Shown one piece after another: positions 1-7,653 of a stretch of DNA of 20,452 nucleotides (the first letter of the stretch is position 1; every line of letters begins with the position of its first letter). The position numbers were made by a program, and so were the translations under genes. The stretch is from a virus. The notes under the pieces are model-generated. The model worked only from the letters and a program-made list of their open reading frames with translations. It was not told the DNA's origin and did no database searches. Where the stretch lies: positions 1 to 20,452 of IMG/VR virus record IMGVR_UViG_3300033145_001309; one strand, written 5' to 3'.

Positions 1-12
1 TTTTCGGTGGAT

Positions 13-30
13 TTATTAATTAATTAATTT
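13..30 (+). promoter_or_regulatory. TTAATTAATTAATT leader in front of the GT4 gene
   Basis: Tandem TTAA/AATT steps end 8 nt before the ATG, where a Shine-Dalgarno would be expected. Nearly the same string lies on the minus strand before the tail chaperone gene (7633..7653). It is a leader without secondary structure or purine-rich RBS; a role in initiation is inferred from recurrence only. Confidence 0.35.
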
Positions 31-38
31 AAATATTT

Positions 39-1319
39 ATGAAAAAAATAAAATTATTATTTTATGGAGATTCGCCCACTGGTAACACTGGGTTTGCAAC
101 AGTAAGTAAAAATATTCTAAAAAGATTACAGGCTACTGGGAGATATGATATTACAATACTTGGTATAAATTATTTTGGCGAACCTCACAATCTTCCATAT
201 AAAATACACCCTGCTGTTTATAACAATCAGAATGATATTTATGGACGACAAAAACTTTTAGATTTATTAAGAAATCAAAAAAATGTTTTTGATGTTGTTT
301 TTACACTACAAGACACATTTATTATGGCATCAATTGGAGAAGCTATTAAGAAAATAAAAGATGGAGCAATAATAGAAAAGGAAGTAATAAATAAAGAAAC
401 AGGAGAAAAATCAATTAAGAAAGTTTTTCAAAAAGGTAGAAACTTCAAATGGGTTTATTATTATCCAATTGATTGTCGTCCAGAAAAAGAATGGATAAAA
501 AAATCAGTAGCATTCGCTGATGTAGCAATTCCTTATACTAACTATGCTAAAAAAGAAAGTGCCTTAGTTTTTGAAAGAGACTATAAAGTTTTATACCACG
601 GTTTTGATAAAAAAACTTTTCACCCTGTGAGCAAAGAAGAAAAAGAAAAATTTAAAAATAAATTCTTCAAAGACAACAATTTAAAAGATTCATTTCTAAT
701 TGTTAATGTTAATAGAAATCAAACTAGAAAAGGGATGCTTCAAACATTATTAGGATTTAAACAATTTAATCAAATAGTCCCTAATTCAGTCTTATATACT
801 CATTGCGATTTATATGATACAGCTGGTTATAATTTAATGAAATTAGCTAATAAAATAGGACTAAAAGAAAATTGGTTATATCCAAACCCAGAACACTTTA
901 AATTGAAACATACCTTTAGTGATGATTTTATTAACTTAATTTATAACATTGGAGATGTTAATTTATCAACAACGTTAGGTGAGGGATTTGGACTCTCCAT
1001 GGTAGAAGCTATGGCAACGAAAACAATCAACGTTTTTCCAGATAATACAGCTATGACTGAGATTCTAGGAAATAAGCGTGGAATTCTTGTAAAAAGTGGG
1101 AATACTCCCAATCATTTAATATGTAATGGTCCAATTGATAATAACCAAGTTAGACCTTTGACTGATATTCACGACTTAGTGGGTAAACTTTTATGGGTTT
1201 ATTCTCATGAGGAAGCTAAGAAAAAAATTGAGGAAACTGCTTATAGCTGGGCTCAAGAAAATCTTGATTGGGATATTATTGTGAAAAAATGGGATAATTT
1301 AATTATTGATATAATATAA
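39..1319 (+). CDS. GT4-family glycosyltransferase
   Basis: Predicted retaining sugar transferase of GT-B fold (GT4, 'glycosyl transferases group 1'), moving a sugar from a nucleotide-sugar donor to an unknown acceptor. The N-terminal half opens with a Rossmann strand followed by a Gly-rich turn (DSPTGNTGFA, about residues 11-20). The C-terminal half has the phosphate-contacting basic stretch NRNQTRKG (about 225-232) and the family E-x7-E signature EGFGLSMVE (E315 and E323), followed by a 'GILV' strand. At 426 residues it is a normal length for a complete enzyme. There is no signal peptide or membrane segment, so it is probably cytoplasmic. It starts at the first ATG after an A/T-only leader without Shine-Dalgarno. 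It is on the strand opposite the structural operon, with a small unknown gene 2 nt downstream. Family is well supported; substrate is unknown. It could act with the minus-strand GT2 enzymes of this window on a virion or host glycan (inference). Confidence 0.88.
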   Translation: MKKIKLLFYGDSPTGNTGFATVSKNILKRLQATGRYDITILGINYFGEPHNLPYKIHPAVYNNQNDIYGRQKLLDLLRNQKNVFDVVFTLQDTFIMASIGEAIKKIKDGAIIEKEVINKETGEKSIKKVFQKGRNFKWVYYYPIDCRPEKEWIKKSVAFADVAIPYTNYAKKESALVFERDYKVLYHGFDKKTFHPVSKEEKEKFKNKFFKDNNLKDSFLIVNVNRNQTRKGMLQTLLGFKQFNQIVPNSVLYTHCDLYDTAGYNLMKLANKIGLKENWLYPNPEHFKLKHTFSDDFINLIYNIGDVNLSTTLGEGFGLSMVEAMATKTINVFPDNTAMTEILGNKRGILVKSGNTPNHLICNGPIDNNQVRPLTDIHDLVGKLLWVYSHEEAKKKIEETAYSWAQENLDWDIIVKKWDNLIIDII

Positions 1320-1321
1320 AA

Positions 1322-1540
1322 ATGAAAATTAAACATATTACAATTTTTTTGCCTGATGGAAATAAAAACACTTACGGGGTTGGAGAAGAAATATTAGAAC
1401 AAAAAGGATCTGAACTTGTTCCTACTGGAATAAAAGTAGAATCCATTAATATAAATATACAAAAAAAAGAAAGCAGGATTCTACTTTCTAATAAAAGAAC
1501 TTATATCTTTGTTGATATGCCAATTTCTATAGTTGTCTAA
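1322..1540 (+). CDS. small protein of unknown function
   Basis: A 72-residue protein I do not recognise. It starts with an amphipathic beta-type run (MKIKHITIFLPDG), has a charged middle and ends in a hydrophobic strand (FVDMPISIVV). It lacks cysteines, a clear membrane segment and a signal peptide; the pattern suggests a small beta-rich soluble domain. The start is 2 nt after the GT4 stop, so it is probably translated from the same transcript. Its stop overlaps the stop of the convergent fibre gene by 4 nt. This leaves no room for a terminator between the two convergent units. It is likely real because it fills the gap exactly in the operon direction, but no function can be given. Confidence 0.6.
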   Translation: MKIKHITIFLPDGNKNTYGVGEEILEQKGSELVPTGIKVESININIQKKESRILLSNKRTYIFVDMPISIVV

Positions 1541-2184
1541 AATTTAATTATAAAATTAGATACTTGGAAAGGTTGAACAATGCTAGGAGCTGTTGCTGTA
1601 CTCATGCCTCCTGTTTGTCCTGTCCCTGCACTCCCTGTGTTCCCTCCATTATTACTTGAAGTCGTACCAGAATAAGTATGAGTATGATTTGGAGATGATA
1701 CATATTCTATATCAGTACTATCGACTTTAGTAAAGTTAGCATCTCCAGATGTAGTCCCTGAATATGTATGACTATGATTAGGCGTTGAATGACTATGATT
1801 TGGTCCAGAATGAGTATGTTGAATGGATACAGTTTTTGCTCCACCTGTTTCACCTATTGTATCAAAGTCTCCATCAGAAGAATTACGACCAACCATAACT
1901 TTTCCACGATAATCTGGAAGATTAAATGTAGTTGATCCATTTCCTACTCCATAAGAGTCTCCAATTACCGTAAATAGATCAACATAAGTTGTTCTTGAAA
2001 CAGCAGTTCCATCACATAATAACCATTGTTCTGGTGGAGTTGTTTTCCCCCAACCAATAATTACACCAGCGGGGAGGGCTTCTTTTAAATAATTCATATT
2101 ATCTCTTAATTGTTCATTAAGAGCATCAGATCCTGGTGCTTCTTTATATTCCCAAGTTTTAGGTGTTTCCCATTGCTCTGCCAT
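1537..2184 (-). CDS. tail collar-domain fibre protein
   Basis: Short tail-fibre or receptor-binding protein at the distal end of the tail module. Residues about 38-100 are a phage tail collar domain: AGVIIGWGKTTPPEQWLLCDG, then NLPDYRGKVMVG, the usual 'NLPDLRGRFPVG' position. Next comes a Gly/Ser/Thr-rich stretch with four His-x-His pairs (HTH at 123-125, HSH at 130-132 and 137-139, HTH at 167-169). Such pairs coordinate iron in T4 long-tail-fibre trimers. The C-terminus QPFQVSNFIIKF is the strand that closes these trimers. The N-terminal 35 residues (WETPKTW...ALNEQLRDNMNYLKEALPAG) are a typical attachment segment for this family. At 215 residues it looks complete. It is last in the minus-strand tail order, right after the hub gene, as expected for a fibre. 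Receptor is unknown. Confidence 0.88.
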   Translation of the reverse strand: MAEQWETPKTWEYKEAPGSDALNEQLRDNMNYLKEALPAGVIIGWGKTTPPEQWLLCDGTAVSRTTYVDLFTVIGDSYGVGNGSTTFNLPDYRGKVMVGRNSSDGDFDTIGETGGAKTVSIQHTHSGPNHSHSTPNHSHTYSGTTSGDANFTKVDSTDIEYVSSPNHTHTYSGTTSSNNGGNTGSAGTGQTGGMSTATAPSIVQPFQVSNFIIKF

Positions 2185-2189
2185 AAAAT

Positions 2190-4226
2190 TTAATTAATAA
2201 TTACTCTTTTTTGAAGTTCTAATGTTTGGATAAAATCATCATCTTGTCTCCATCTATTAGAAACTATATAAAAATCTTCTTGTGTTCCATCAAACGATCT
2301 CTGAACAGTAACTTTGTCTCCCACTCTTAAAAAAGGGACTCCGATTGCTTCTATTCTAATAAAATCTAACGAATCTTTTAGTTCTTTTAATCTTTGAGTA
2401 GCTAAAGTTTCAGCGTAATCAGCGTCGTCAAGGTAATCGTTTTCTATTGCCAAAGTCTGTACTCCATAAATTGATTGAGATGTTTGGTCTTCTTTAATTG
2501 ATTCTATCCTTGATTTTGTAACAATCGGATCCCCTGTAATATTAACAGTAGTAAGATAAACAGTATCTGTTGGATGATTATTTTTAATATTTAGTTTGAT
2601 AGACTCTCTAAAAATAGAATAACTTGAAATAGAGAGATACGCTGATAAGTTAGTTCCTCCTCCGTCTTCTTGTGAATTGCCAATAATATCTGTTCCGATG
2701 ACTGGAACTTGAACATTTAAAGCTGGAACAGAATCTTCTAATCCATAAAAAAACTGACACCAAATTTCATCTGTTGCTCCAACATTAAGAATTGGAACAT
2801 CTTGGACTGAATATATTATTTTACTTGATAATAATTTTTTAGGACTAGCTTTAACTTCAATCCTATTCTTAACTTTAACTTTCGATATTTCATAATCTAA
2901 ACTAATAATATTAGTATCAAAGGTAAAGGTATATTGAGATTCATCATTCTCTTTAAAATGAAGCCTATTCCAAAAATGTAAAACTCCTCCTGAATCAAAG
3001 AATACCATACCACCTTCTGCCTCAGCTATTTGAGCCATATAATACCAAATAGACCCTTCTGGTAACCAAGCAAATTCAATCGTTAAATACCCTGTTTCTA
3101 AATCAATTTTAGAGCTATCAACACCTGCTAAGCTAGCTAACCGTTGAATAATCTCATCTGTCCTTAAATTCTCATAATAAATTTTTTCTATTTTATAGTC
3201 TTTTAGTAAAGTTGCCCAATCATACGAATAAATATGAACAGAATCTTCTTCTAGCTTCGGATCAATTTTTTCAATCATTCCAGCAAATTTACTTATATTA
3301 CTATTACTGAACCCTACAGATAATTTAACTGGTCTTTTTGGCAATATGCAATCGCCAATAAAATCAGCATCGTAATTAGTTGCATTTGTTTCATATTCAA
3401 CTTGACCATCGTCAGCATACAAAGTTTGTCCTGACAAAGAAATAACACTCCTTACATAATATGCTCCAGACGGAACAATTAAATTAGTCTCATACCTTGA
3501 CCACTCTCCTGAGACCATAGCAGTCTGATAATTAGAAGCTGACAAATAACCAGTAGAAATGTTATTAACGCCACTATTGGACAAAGAGAAGGCATACAGG
3601 GCAATTGAGGCTTGTCCAGACCCATTAATATAAAAAGAGTTTGACCAATTCTGGTCTCCGTTAATAGGTTTTATTTCTCCAGTTAGATCGTCTTCATTTA
3701 ATGGGATAGCATCAGAGAACACATAAGCAGTATCAGCGTTAGGATTTTCAATAAATAAAGAACGAAGAGGAGTCCTTGATTGTAATTCACTAACAGATAT
3801 ATCTGCGTTTCCTGTTATTTCTTCATTCCAGTTATTTTTTTTAAATTCAAAACTAGGATTAGGTAATTTGTTTTTGTTCTCTTTGGGCGTAAATCTATTT
3901 TCAGTATTATCTAATTCACAATCAAAATCAGAAATTGAATATTGATAGTTATCTCCAATTAATTCAGAAAATCCTTCTAACATTAAAACATATTCAGATT
4001 CATCTACGTAAACTTTAGCATTAACATCAGTAATAATTTCAATAATAGTCTCTGTTTCCAAATAATTATCTTTTGTTAAAATTGCACCACTATCAAGTTC
4101 TCCTTGGTCAAGCCTGAACCACTCACCAGAAGTTAAAATATTCTTCCAAGAAATTTCCAAAACATTAGTTGGTTGTCTTAATTCCTTACTCCCTAGAGTA
4201 ACAATGTCTTGATATTCTACTGCCAT
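2190..4226 (-). CDS. tail hub/baseplate protein with an inserted carbohydrate-binding-like domain
   Basis: Large tail-tip protein of 678 residues. The C-terminal part ends with a pattern typical of siphovirus hub or tail-associated proteins: FLRVGDKVTVQRSFDGTQ, then FYIVSNRWRQDDDFIQT. The middle (about 300-540) looks like the hub body. Residues about 121-286 form a separate domain that begins NPSFEFKKNNW and ends LYADDGQVEYETNATNYD. That is the classic outline of a carbohydrate-binding beta-sandwich (CBM4/9 type, 'NPSFE..W' to 'yiDdvQlE..'). No peptidase or lyase signature is seen. The start overlaps the stop of the upstream tail gene (TAATG), so translation is coupled. Position after the tape measure and before the collar fibre fits a central tip or hub protein. 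Family assignment comes from position and terminal motifs; the sugar target is unknown. Confidence 0.75.
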   Translation of the reverse strand: MAVEYQDIVTLGSKELRQPTNVLEISWKNILTSGEWFRLDQGELDSGAILTKDNYLETETIIEIITDVNAKVYVDESEYVLMLEGFSELIGDNYQYSISDFDCELDNTENRFTPKENKNKLPNPSFEFKKNNWNEEITGNADISVSELQSRTPLRSLFIENPNADTAYVFSDAIPLNEDDLTGEIKPINGDQNWSNSFYINGSGQASIALYAFSLSNSGVNNISTGYLSASNYQTAMVSGEWSRYETNLIVPSGAYYVRSVISLSGQTLYADDGQVEYETNATNYDADFIGDCILPKRPVKLSVGFSNSNISKFAGMIEKIDPKLEEDSVHIYSYDWATLLKDYKIEKIYYENLRTDEIIQRLASLAGVDSSKIDLETGYLTIEFAWLPEGSIWYYMAQIAEAEGGMVFFDSGGVLHFWNRLHFKENDESQYTFTFDTNIISLDYEISKVKVKNRIEVKASPKKLLSSKIIYSVQDVPILNVGATDEIWCQFFYGLEDSVPALNVQVPVIGTDIIGNSQEDGGGTNLSAYLSISSYSIFRESIKLNIKNNHPTDTVYLTTVNITGDPIVTKSRIESIKEDQTSQSIYGVQTLAIENDYLDDADYAETLATQRLKELKDSLDFIRIEAIGVPFLRVGDKVTVQRSFDGTQEDFYIVSNRWRQDDDFIQTLELQKRVIIN

Positions 4227-4594
4227 TATAATTGAGTTAGTGTTATTTCTACATTAGATAACAAATCAGTCCCAGGTAATATGTTTCTATCTCCTAGGTC
4301 AATATGGACGTGTTCTCCAGAGACAGAAAACCCATCAGCTAAAATAGTAAAAACAGCATATGGTTGATCTGTTTGTAATCCTACTGATAACAATGATTCA
4401 AATTCAACTAATAACAAACTATAATCATTAGCATTCATTGTGTCATAACTAAACTTCCATCGTTTTTTTAATGCTTTTATATATCTTCTTTTTGCTCCAT
4501 TCATTGTTGTATTGTATCCACCAATAACTTCGTTTCCTTCTAAATAAGTTGAGGGAGCTTCTAATTCTAAATTACCCAATGTTGCCCATTTCAT
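4226..4594 (-). CDS. minor tail protein next to the tape measure
   Basis: A 122-residue protein between tape measure and hub, the position of lambda gpM-like or distal-tail proteins in siphophages. It is mostly beta strands: WATLGNLELEAPS at the start, a basic motif GAKRRYIKALKKRWKFSYDT near residues 33-52, then 'SLLLVEFESLL' and a hydrophobic C-terminal strand VEITLTQL. There is no cysteine cluster or membrane segment. It overlaps the hub start by one base (TAATG) and follows the tape measure stop by 10 nt. Its role as a tail-tip component is inferred from order and size; I cannot name a family. Confidence 0.65.
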   Translation of the reverse strand: MKWATLGNLELEAPSTYLEGNEVIGGYNTTMNGAKRRYIKALKKRWKFSYDTMNANDYSLLLVEFESLLSVGLQTDQPYAVFTILADGFSVSGEHVHIDLGDRNILPGTDLLSNVEITLTQL

Positions 4595-4604
4595 ATTGTT
4601 TAAA

Positions 4605-7022
4605 TTAATATCTATTTTCGTCTTCAGTTAAAAGTTCTTTTATTTTTCTAGCAAAATTTCTTTGTTCCCCTCTTGAGGCTACCATAGTTCCAACATTTAT
4701 ATTAACTACTGGACCACCTGCCCCAGCCATAGATGTTTTACCAGAAATCATATCAAATAAATTTGCTTGTTGTGATTGATTTAATACCATTTCGCCCGGA
4801 GTTAGCATTGCAGGGACTGTGTCTTTCCCTTTTGAGAAAAAGCCTTGAGCTGCGTAAATAACTCCTCCAGAAGCATGTTTGCTTTCTTCCCAATTTTTCT
4901 TACTACTCTTCGCTCCTTCTCCCATTGTTTTTTTTATATTTTCCCAAGCTTTGTAAGCAGCGTCAGCCACTCTTCCAAATAAACTTTCTGTTTCATCTAC
5001 CCAGTCGTAAAAAGCATTCGACACTCCTGGCCATCCTTTGTATCTTTCTATTAAAAATGCTGTTTCATTATTTAATGCTTCTGCCTTTGCTCTCATTCCT
5101 TCTAATTTTTCTTTATAAGGACCATCAGGAATCTTTTCAATCGATTCCTTCATTCGATTATTTCTATCAGTATTTTCTTTAGTTACTACTTTTAATTTTT
5201 TTAACTCTTCTTGAAAATCACCGAAGGTTATAATAGCTTTTGTTACTAAATACGCAGTAACTAAAGTGAGAGACCCTAATAAACTAGTCCCTAAGGAACC
5301 GGCTAACCCAGTCGAAGAACTGGTCCCTGCGATTTTTGCTGTTGTTCCAAGAGTTTTGCCAAGAGGCGTTAGTTTAAGCATTAATGTACCTATCCCACCA
5401 GTAACTTTTGAAGTTGCTGATAATAAAAAACCTAACCCAGTCGTAGAAAGTCCAACCATAGACAATAATGGACCTAATACTGCTACAACTCCAGCAAGCT
5501 TTAATATCCATTCTCTAGTAGCTGGATCTAAATTATTAAACTTCTCAAGTAAGCCTATTAAAAAATTCATTAATTTAATTTTGTATGGTAACAATTCATT
5601 TCCTAAAACAGTAGCTTGTTCTCTATATGCTTGTTCTAACCCTGCTACTTTTACAACATTGCTGTCTAACACTTTATTTATTTGTTGAACATTCCATTCA
5701 GCATTTTCTAATTCATCATTAGAGAGATTTAATGCCTCAGCAAAAATAGAAGAGGTAGCAGCATTACCATCAAACTCCTTGGATAAATCTTGTAGTAAAA
5801 TATTTAGATTATTTATTTGGAATTTACCTACTAAAGTAGCTAAAGCTTCATTTAGGGTGTGTAATTCAACTGTTCTTCCAGATTTTTCAAGATCTAATAT
5901 AATCCTATCAAGATTTTCTATTTTTTCTGAAGAGTTATCCCCTTTTACATTTAATGTATTTAAAGCATTATTAATTTCGTCTAATTTAATTCCATCACTT
6001 GATTTTTCAGCTTCTATCATGGCTGCTTTCAATAATTTTAATTTATCAGTAGGTCCCTCATCTTTAAAACCATATCCTTCAAGCGTTTCTGACATCTCTC
6101 CAAGTTCTTCATTGAATTTTTTAAGAACTTTTTTATCGCCAACCTTTTTTAACTCTACCATTTTTTTAGCAAGGATTTTTAATTTTTCAGAACCCGAAGA
6201 AGTTTGCCATTCAAGAGAAGTCATAGATACTCCAAGTTTAGCAAATTGATCTTTAGCTGTGTTAGATTGCTTAGTTAATGATACTAAAATAGATTTCATT
6301 GCGTTCCCTGCTCTCCCCGCTGGAATAGCACTAGCTTCAAACACCGCCTGAGCAGCTGCTACTTCTCTTATAGAAAAACCAGCCGCTCTCGCTGTCCCTG
6401 CAACTCTTTGCAACATAGATAGAACACCAGCTTCAGACGCAGTCGTTTTATCTGCTATAATATTAATAGCATCTAACTCTTGAGCTGTTTGAGCCACCGT
6501 TAAACCAAAGCCAAACATAATTGACTTCACTCCTAAGAGAGCCCCTGTCATATCTGTATCAAAAACTATGGCTGTTTTAGCTGTTAAATGAGTCAATGCT
6601 TCTAAGTCTTTTTTACTTTTTATCCCTGCTTTCGAGAATTCAGTCATAGCTTCAGTTGCTTCTTCAAAAGTTACACCATAAGTTTTTGCAACAGACCATG
6701 CTGTTTTCTCTAATTCTCCCAATTCTTGTTCTGTTCCATCGAATACTTTTTTCATTCTAAGCCAAGCTTTTTCAACCTCTAATGCTGTTTTAATACTTCT
6801 ATTTGCAAATAATAACAATGGCATAGTTACCATCCACGTCATTCTTTGTCCAAGAACGTGCAATCTTGATCCAGTAGATTCAAGCGTTTTCCCAAAATTA
6901 TTAATATTGGTATTAGCTTGTTTCATAGATCCTCCAAGATTTCTAACAGCTTTTTTAGCTCTGTCAATCTTATCTACGCCTGAAGATAAAACTTTAAGTT
7001 GTATTGTTAAATCATTTTCCAT
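4605..7022 (-). CDS. tail tape measure protein
   Basis: Length-determining protein of the tail. Residues about 50-300 carry the TP901/PhageMin tail-tape domain; recognisable parts are VAKTYGVTFEEATEAMTEFS, ALLGVKSIMFGFGL and FEASAIPAGRAGNAMKSILV. A charged helical region follows (about 280-480). After it come hydrophobic segments around 505-600 (LAGVVAVLGPLLSMVGL and SLLGSLTLVTAYLVTKAIITF) that could insert in a membrane at ejection. Near residues 716-760 is the usual C-terminal motif: ASGG, then KGKDTVPAMLTPGEMVLNQ. At about 1.5 angstrom per residue, 805 residues would give a tail near 120 nm (family rule, approximate). No lytic transglycosylase or peptidase motif is visible. It directly follows the frameshifted chaperone genes, the canonical siphophage order. 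No Shine-Dalgarno is seen before the ATG. Confidence 0.93.
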   Translation of the reverse strand: MENDLTIQLKVLSSGVDKIDRAKKAVRNLGGSMKQANTNINNFGKTLESTGSRLHVLGQRMTWMVTMPLLLFANRSIKTALEVEKAWLRMKKVFDGTEQELGELEKTAWSVAKTYGVTFEEATEAMTEFSKAGIKSKKDLEALTHLTAKTAIVFDTDMTGALLGVKSIMFGFGLTVAQTAQELDAINIIADKTTASEAGVLSMLQRVAGTARAAGFSIREVAAAQAVFEASAIPAGRAGNAMKSILVSLTKQSNTAKDQFAKLGVSMTSLEWQTSSGSEKLKILAKKMVELKKVGDKKVLKKFNEELGEMSETLEGYGFKDEGPTDKLKLLKAAMIEAEKSSDGIKLDEINNALNTLNVKGDNSSEKIENLDRIILDLEKSGRTVELHTLNEALATLVGKFQINNLNILLQDLSKEFDGNAATSSIFAEALNLSNDELENAEWNVQQINKVLDSNVVKVAGLEQAYREQATVLGNELLPYKIKLMNFLIGLLEKFNNLDPATREWILKLAGVVAVLGPLLSMVGLSTTGLGFLLSATSKVTGGIGTLMLKLTPLGKTLGTTAKIAGTSSSTGLAGSLGTSLLGSLTLVTAYLVTKAIITFGDFQEELKKLKVVTKENTDRNNRMKESIEKIPDGPYKEKLEGMRAKAEALNNETAFLIERYKGWPGVSNAFYDWVDETESLFGRVADAAYKAWENIKKTMGEGAKSSKKNWEESKHASGGVIYAAQGFFSKGKDTVPAMLTPGEMVLNQSQQANLFDMISGKTSMAGAGGPVVNINVGTMVASRGEQRNFARKIKELLTEDENRY

Positions 7023-7024
7023 AG

Positions 7025-7237
7025 TTATTTACTCTTATTTTTTTTAGCTTCTTCTTCTGATTCAATCAAATAAATCAAAGAAAATGTTGTGCAAACGTGA
7101 GGAGATTGATCATACCATCCTCCAGAATCTGGCAAGCAACTAAAATTTTTACATCTTACATATAAAGAGAGCTCGGGTGGAGGATTAATCACACGGTGTC
7201 CTCTGGCCCAAGCTCTTGTTTTGGTAATTAATTCCAA
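7025..7237 (-). CDS. tail assembly chaperone extension (T part), made by -1 frameshift
   Basis: This 70-residue stretch begins with TTG and has no ATG, but its frame is open further upstream right to a slippery run in the end of the preceding chaperone gene. A -1 shift at AAAAAAG (7261..7267) would give a fusion of about 201 residues: 123 from the first gene, then EQLTEKKR and this segment. That matches the lambda G/GT arrangement, in which the extended product recruits the tape measure to the tail tube. Visible parts are TKTRAWARGHRVINPPPEL, CLPDSGGWYDQS and an acidic/basic C-terminal helix. The tape measure starts 2 nt after its stop. I think it is made mainly as the fusion; independent TTG initiation is less likely. 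Confidence 0.78.
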   Translation of the reverse strand: MELITKTRAWARGHRVINPPPELSLYVRCKNFSCLPDSGGWYDQSPHVCTTFSLIYLIESEEEAKKNKSK

Positions 7238-7251
7238 CCTTTTTTTCTCAG

Positions 7252-7629
7252 TTAGCTGTTCTTTTTTTTTGAGTCAATACCATTAAACTCCTTTATTTCA
7301 TTACATAATTTTTTAGCCATATCTCCGTCCATCGTTGCGTATAATTCTTTCCATTCCTCTTCATTATAACCAGTCTTAACGTCTTTTTCTCCTACGCTGA
7401 CATTGTAGCCACAAACTGCTAATTCAACTAAAGCTTGTCTAGTTGTGCCAACATTACTTTCGACCTCAGCTTTCTGTGTTTGGGAGTCCATTATTACTTT
7501 CCCCCCAACGGAGTCTTCGAATTTAATTAATTCTCCTTCTGTTAATTTTTTAAATTCAATCCATTGTTCTTTTTTTGCATCAAGAAAAAACTTTTTTTTC
7601 TTATTTACTCCAAAGTAGATTTCACTCAT
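7252..7629 (-). CDS. tail assembly chaperone (G part)
   Basis: A 125-residue acidic, Lys/Glu-rich protein between tail tube and tape measure, where siphophages encode the tail assembly chaperone. Its N-terminus (MSEIYFGVNKKKKFFLDAKKEQWIEFKKLTEGE) resembles short proteins at this locus that begin with a beta-strand domain. The C-terminus ends in lysines encoded by a run of nine A, followed by Asn-Ser-stop. That run provides the -1 slip to the downstream frame (7025..7237). Role by analogy with lambda gpG: coats the tape measure during tail assembly and is absent from the virion. The ATG is preceded by a TTAATTAATTAATT leader and no Shine-Dalgarno. Sequence similarity alone is weak; position and frameshift carry the call. 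Confidence 0.8.
   Translation of the reverse strand: MSEIYFGVNKKKKFFLDAKKEQWIEFKKLTEGELIKFEDSVGGKVIMDSQTQKAEVESNVGTTRQALVELAVCGYNVSVGEKDVKTGYNEEEWKELYATMDGDMAKKLCNEIKEFNGIDSKKKNS
7261..7267 (-). promoter_or_regulatory. -1 ribosomal frameshift slippery heptamer
   Basis: On the minus strand the zero-frame codons are tca aaa aaa aag aac agc taa. The heptamer A AAA AAG fits the X XXY YYZ rule, and the zero-frame stop follows two codons later (7254-7252). After a -1 slip the frame reads E Q L T E K K R and runs open into the 70-residue downstream frame. The run of nine A also allows transcriptional slippage. I see only a weak possible stem downstream (agagct/agctct). Confidence 0.75.
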
Positions 7630-7632
7630 TGT

Positions 7633-7653
7633 ATTTAATTAATTAATTAATAA
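7633..7653 (-). promoter_or_regulatory. TTAATTAATTAATTAA leader before the chaperone gene
   Basis: A/T-only tandem string just upstream of the chaperone ATG, overlapping the stop codon of the tail tube gene. It is nearly identical to the plus-strand leader at 13..30. It replaces a Shine-Dalgarno at the usual distance; function is inferred. Confidence 0.35.

Noticed and set aside
1-38. End of an upstream plus-strand gene
   Set aside because: Stop codons occur in all three frames within the first 38 bases, but too little sequence remains to support any one of them.
1530-1560. Bidirectional terminator between the convergent genes at the left
   Set aside because: Only an imperfect A/T inverted repeat (ctaaaattt with aaattag) without GC pairs; too weak to call.
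4925-6249. Three plus-strand reading frames opposite the tape measure gene (4925..5182, 5266..5688, 5779..6249)
   Set aside because: Antisense to a well-recognised gene, with no leader, no conserved motif and composition expected from the opposite strand.
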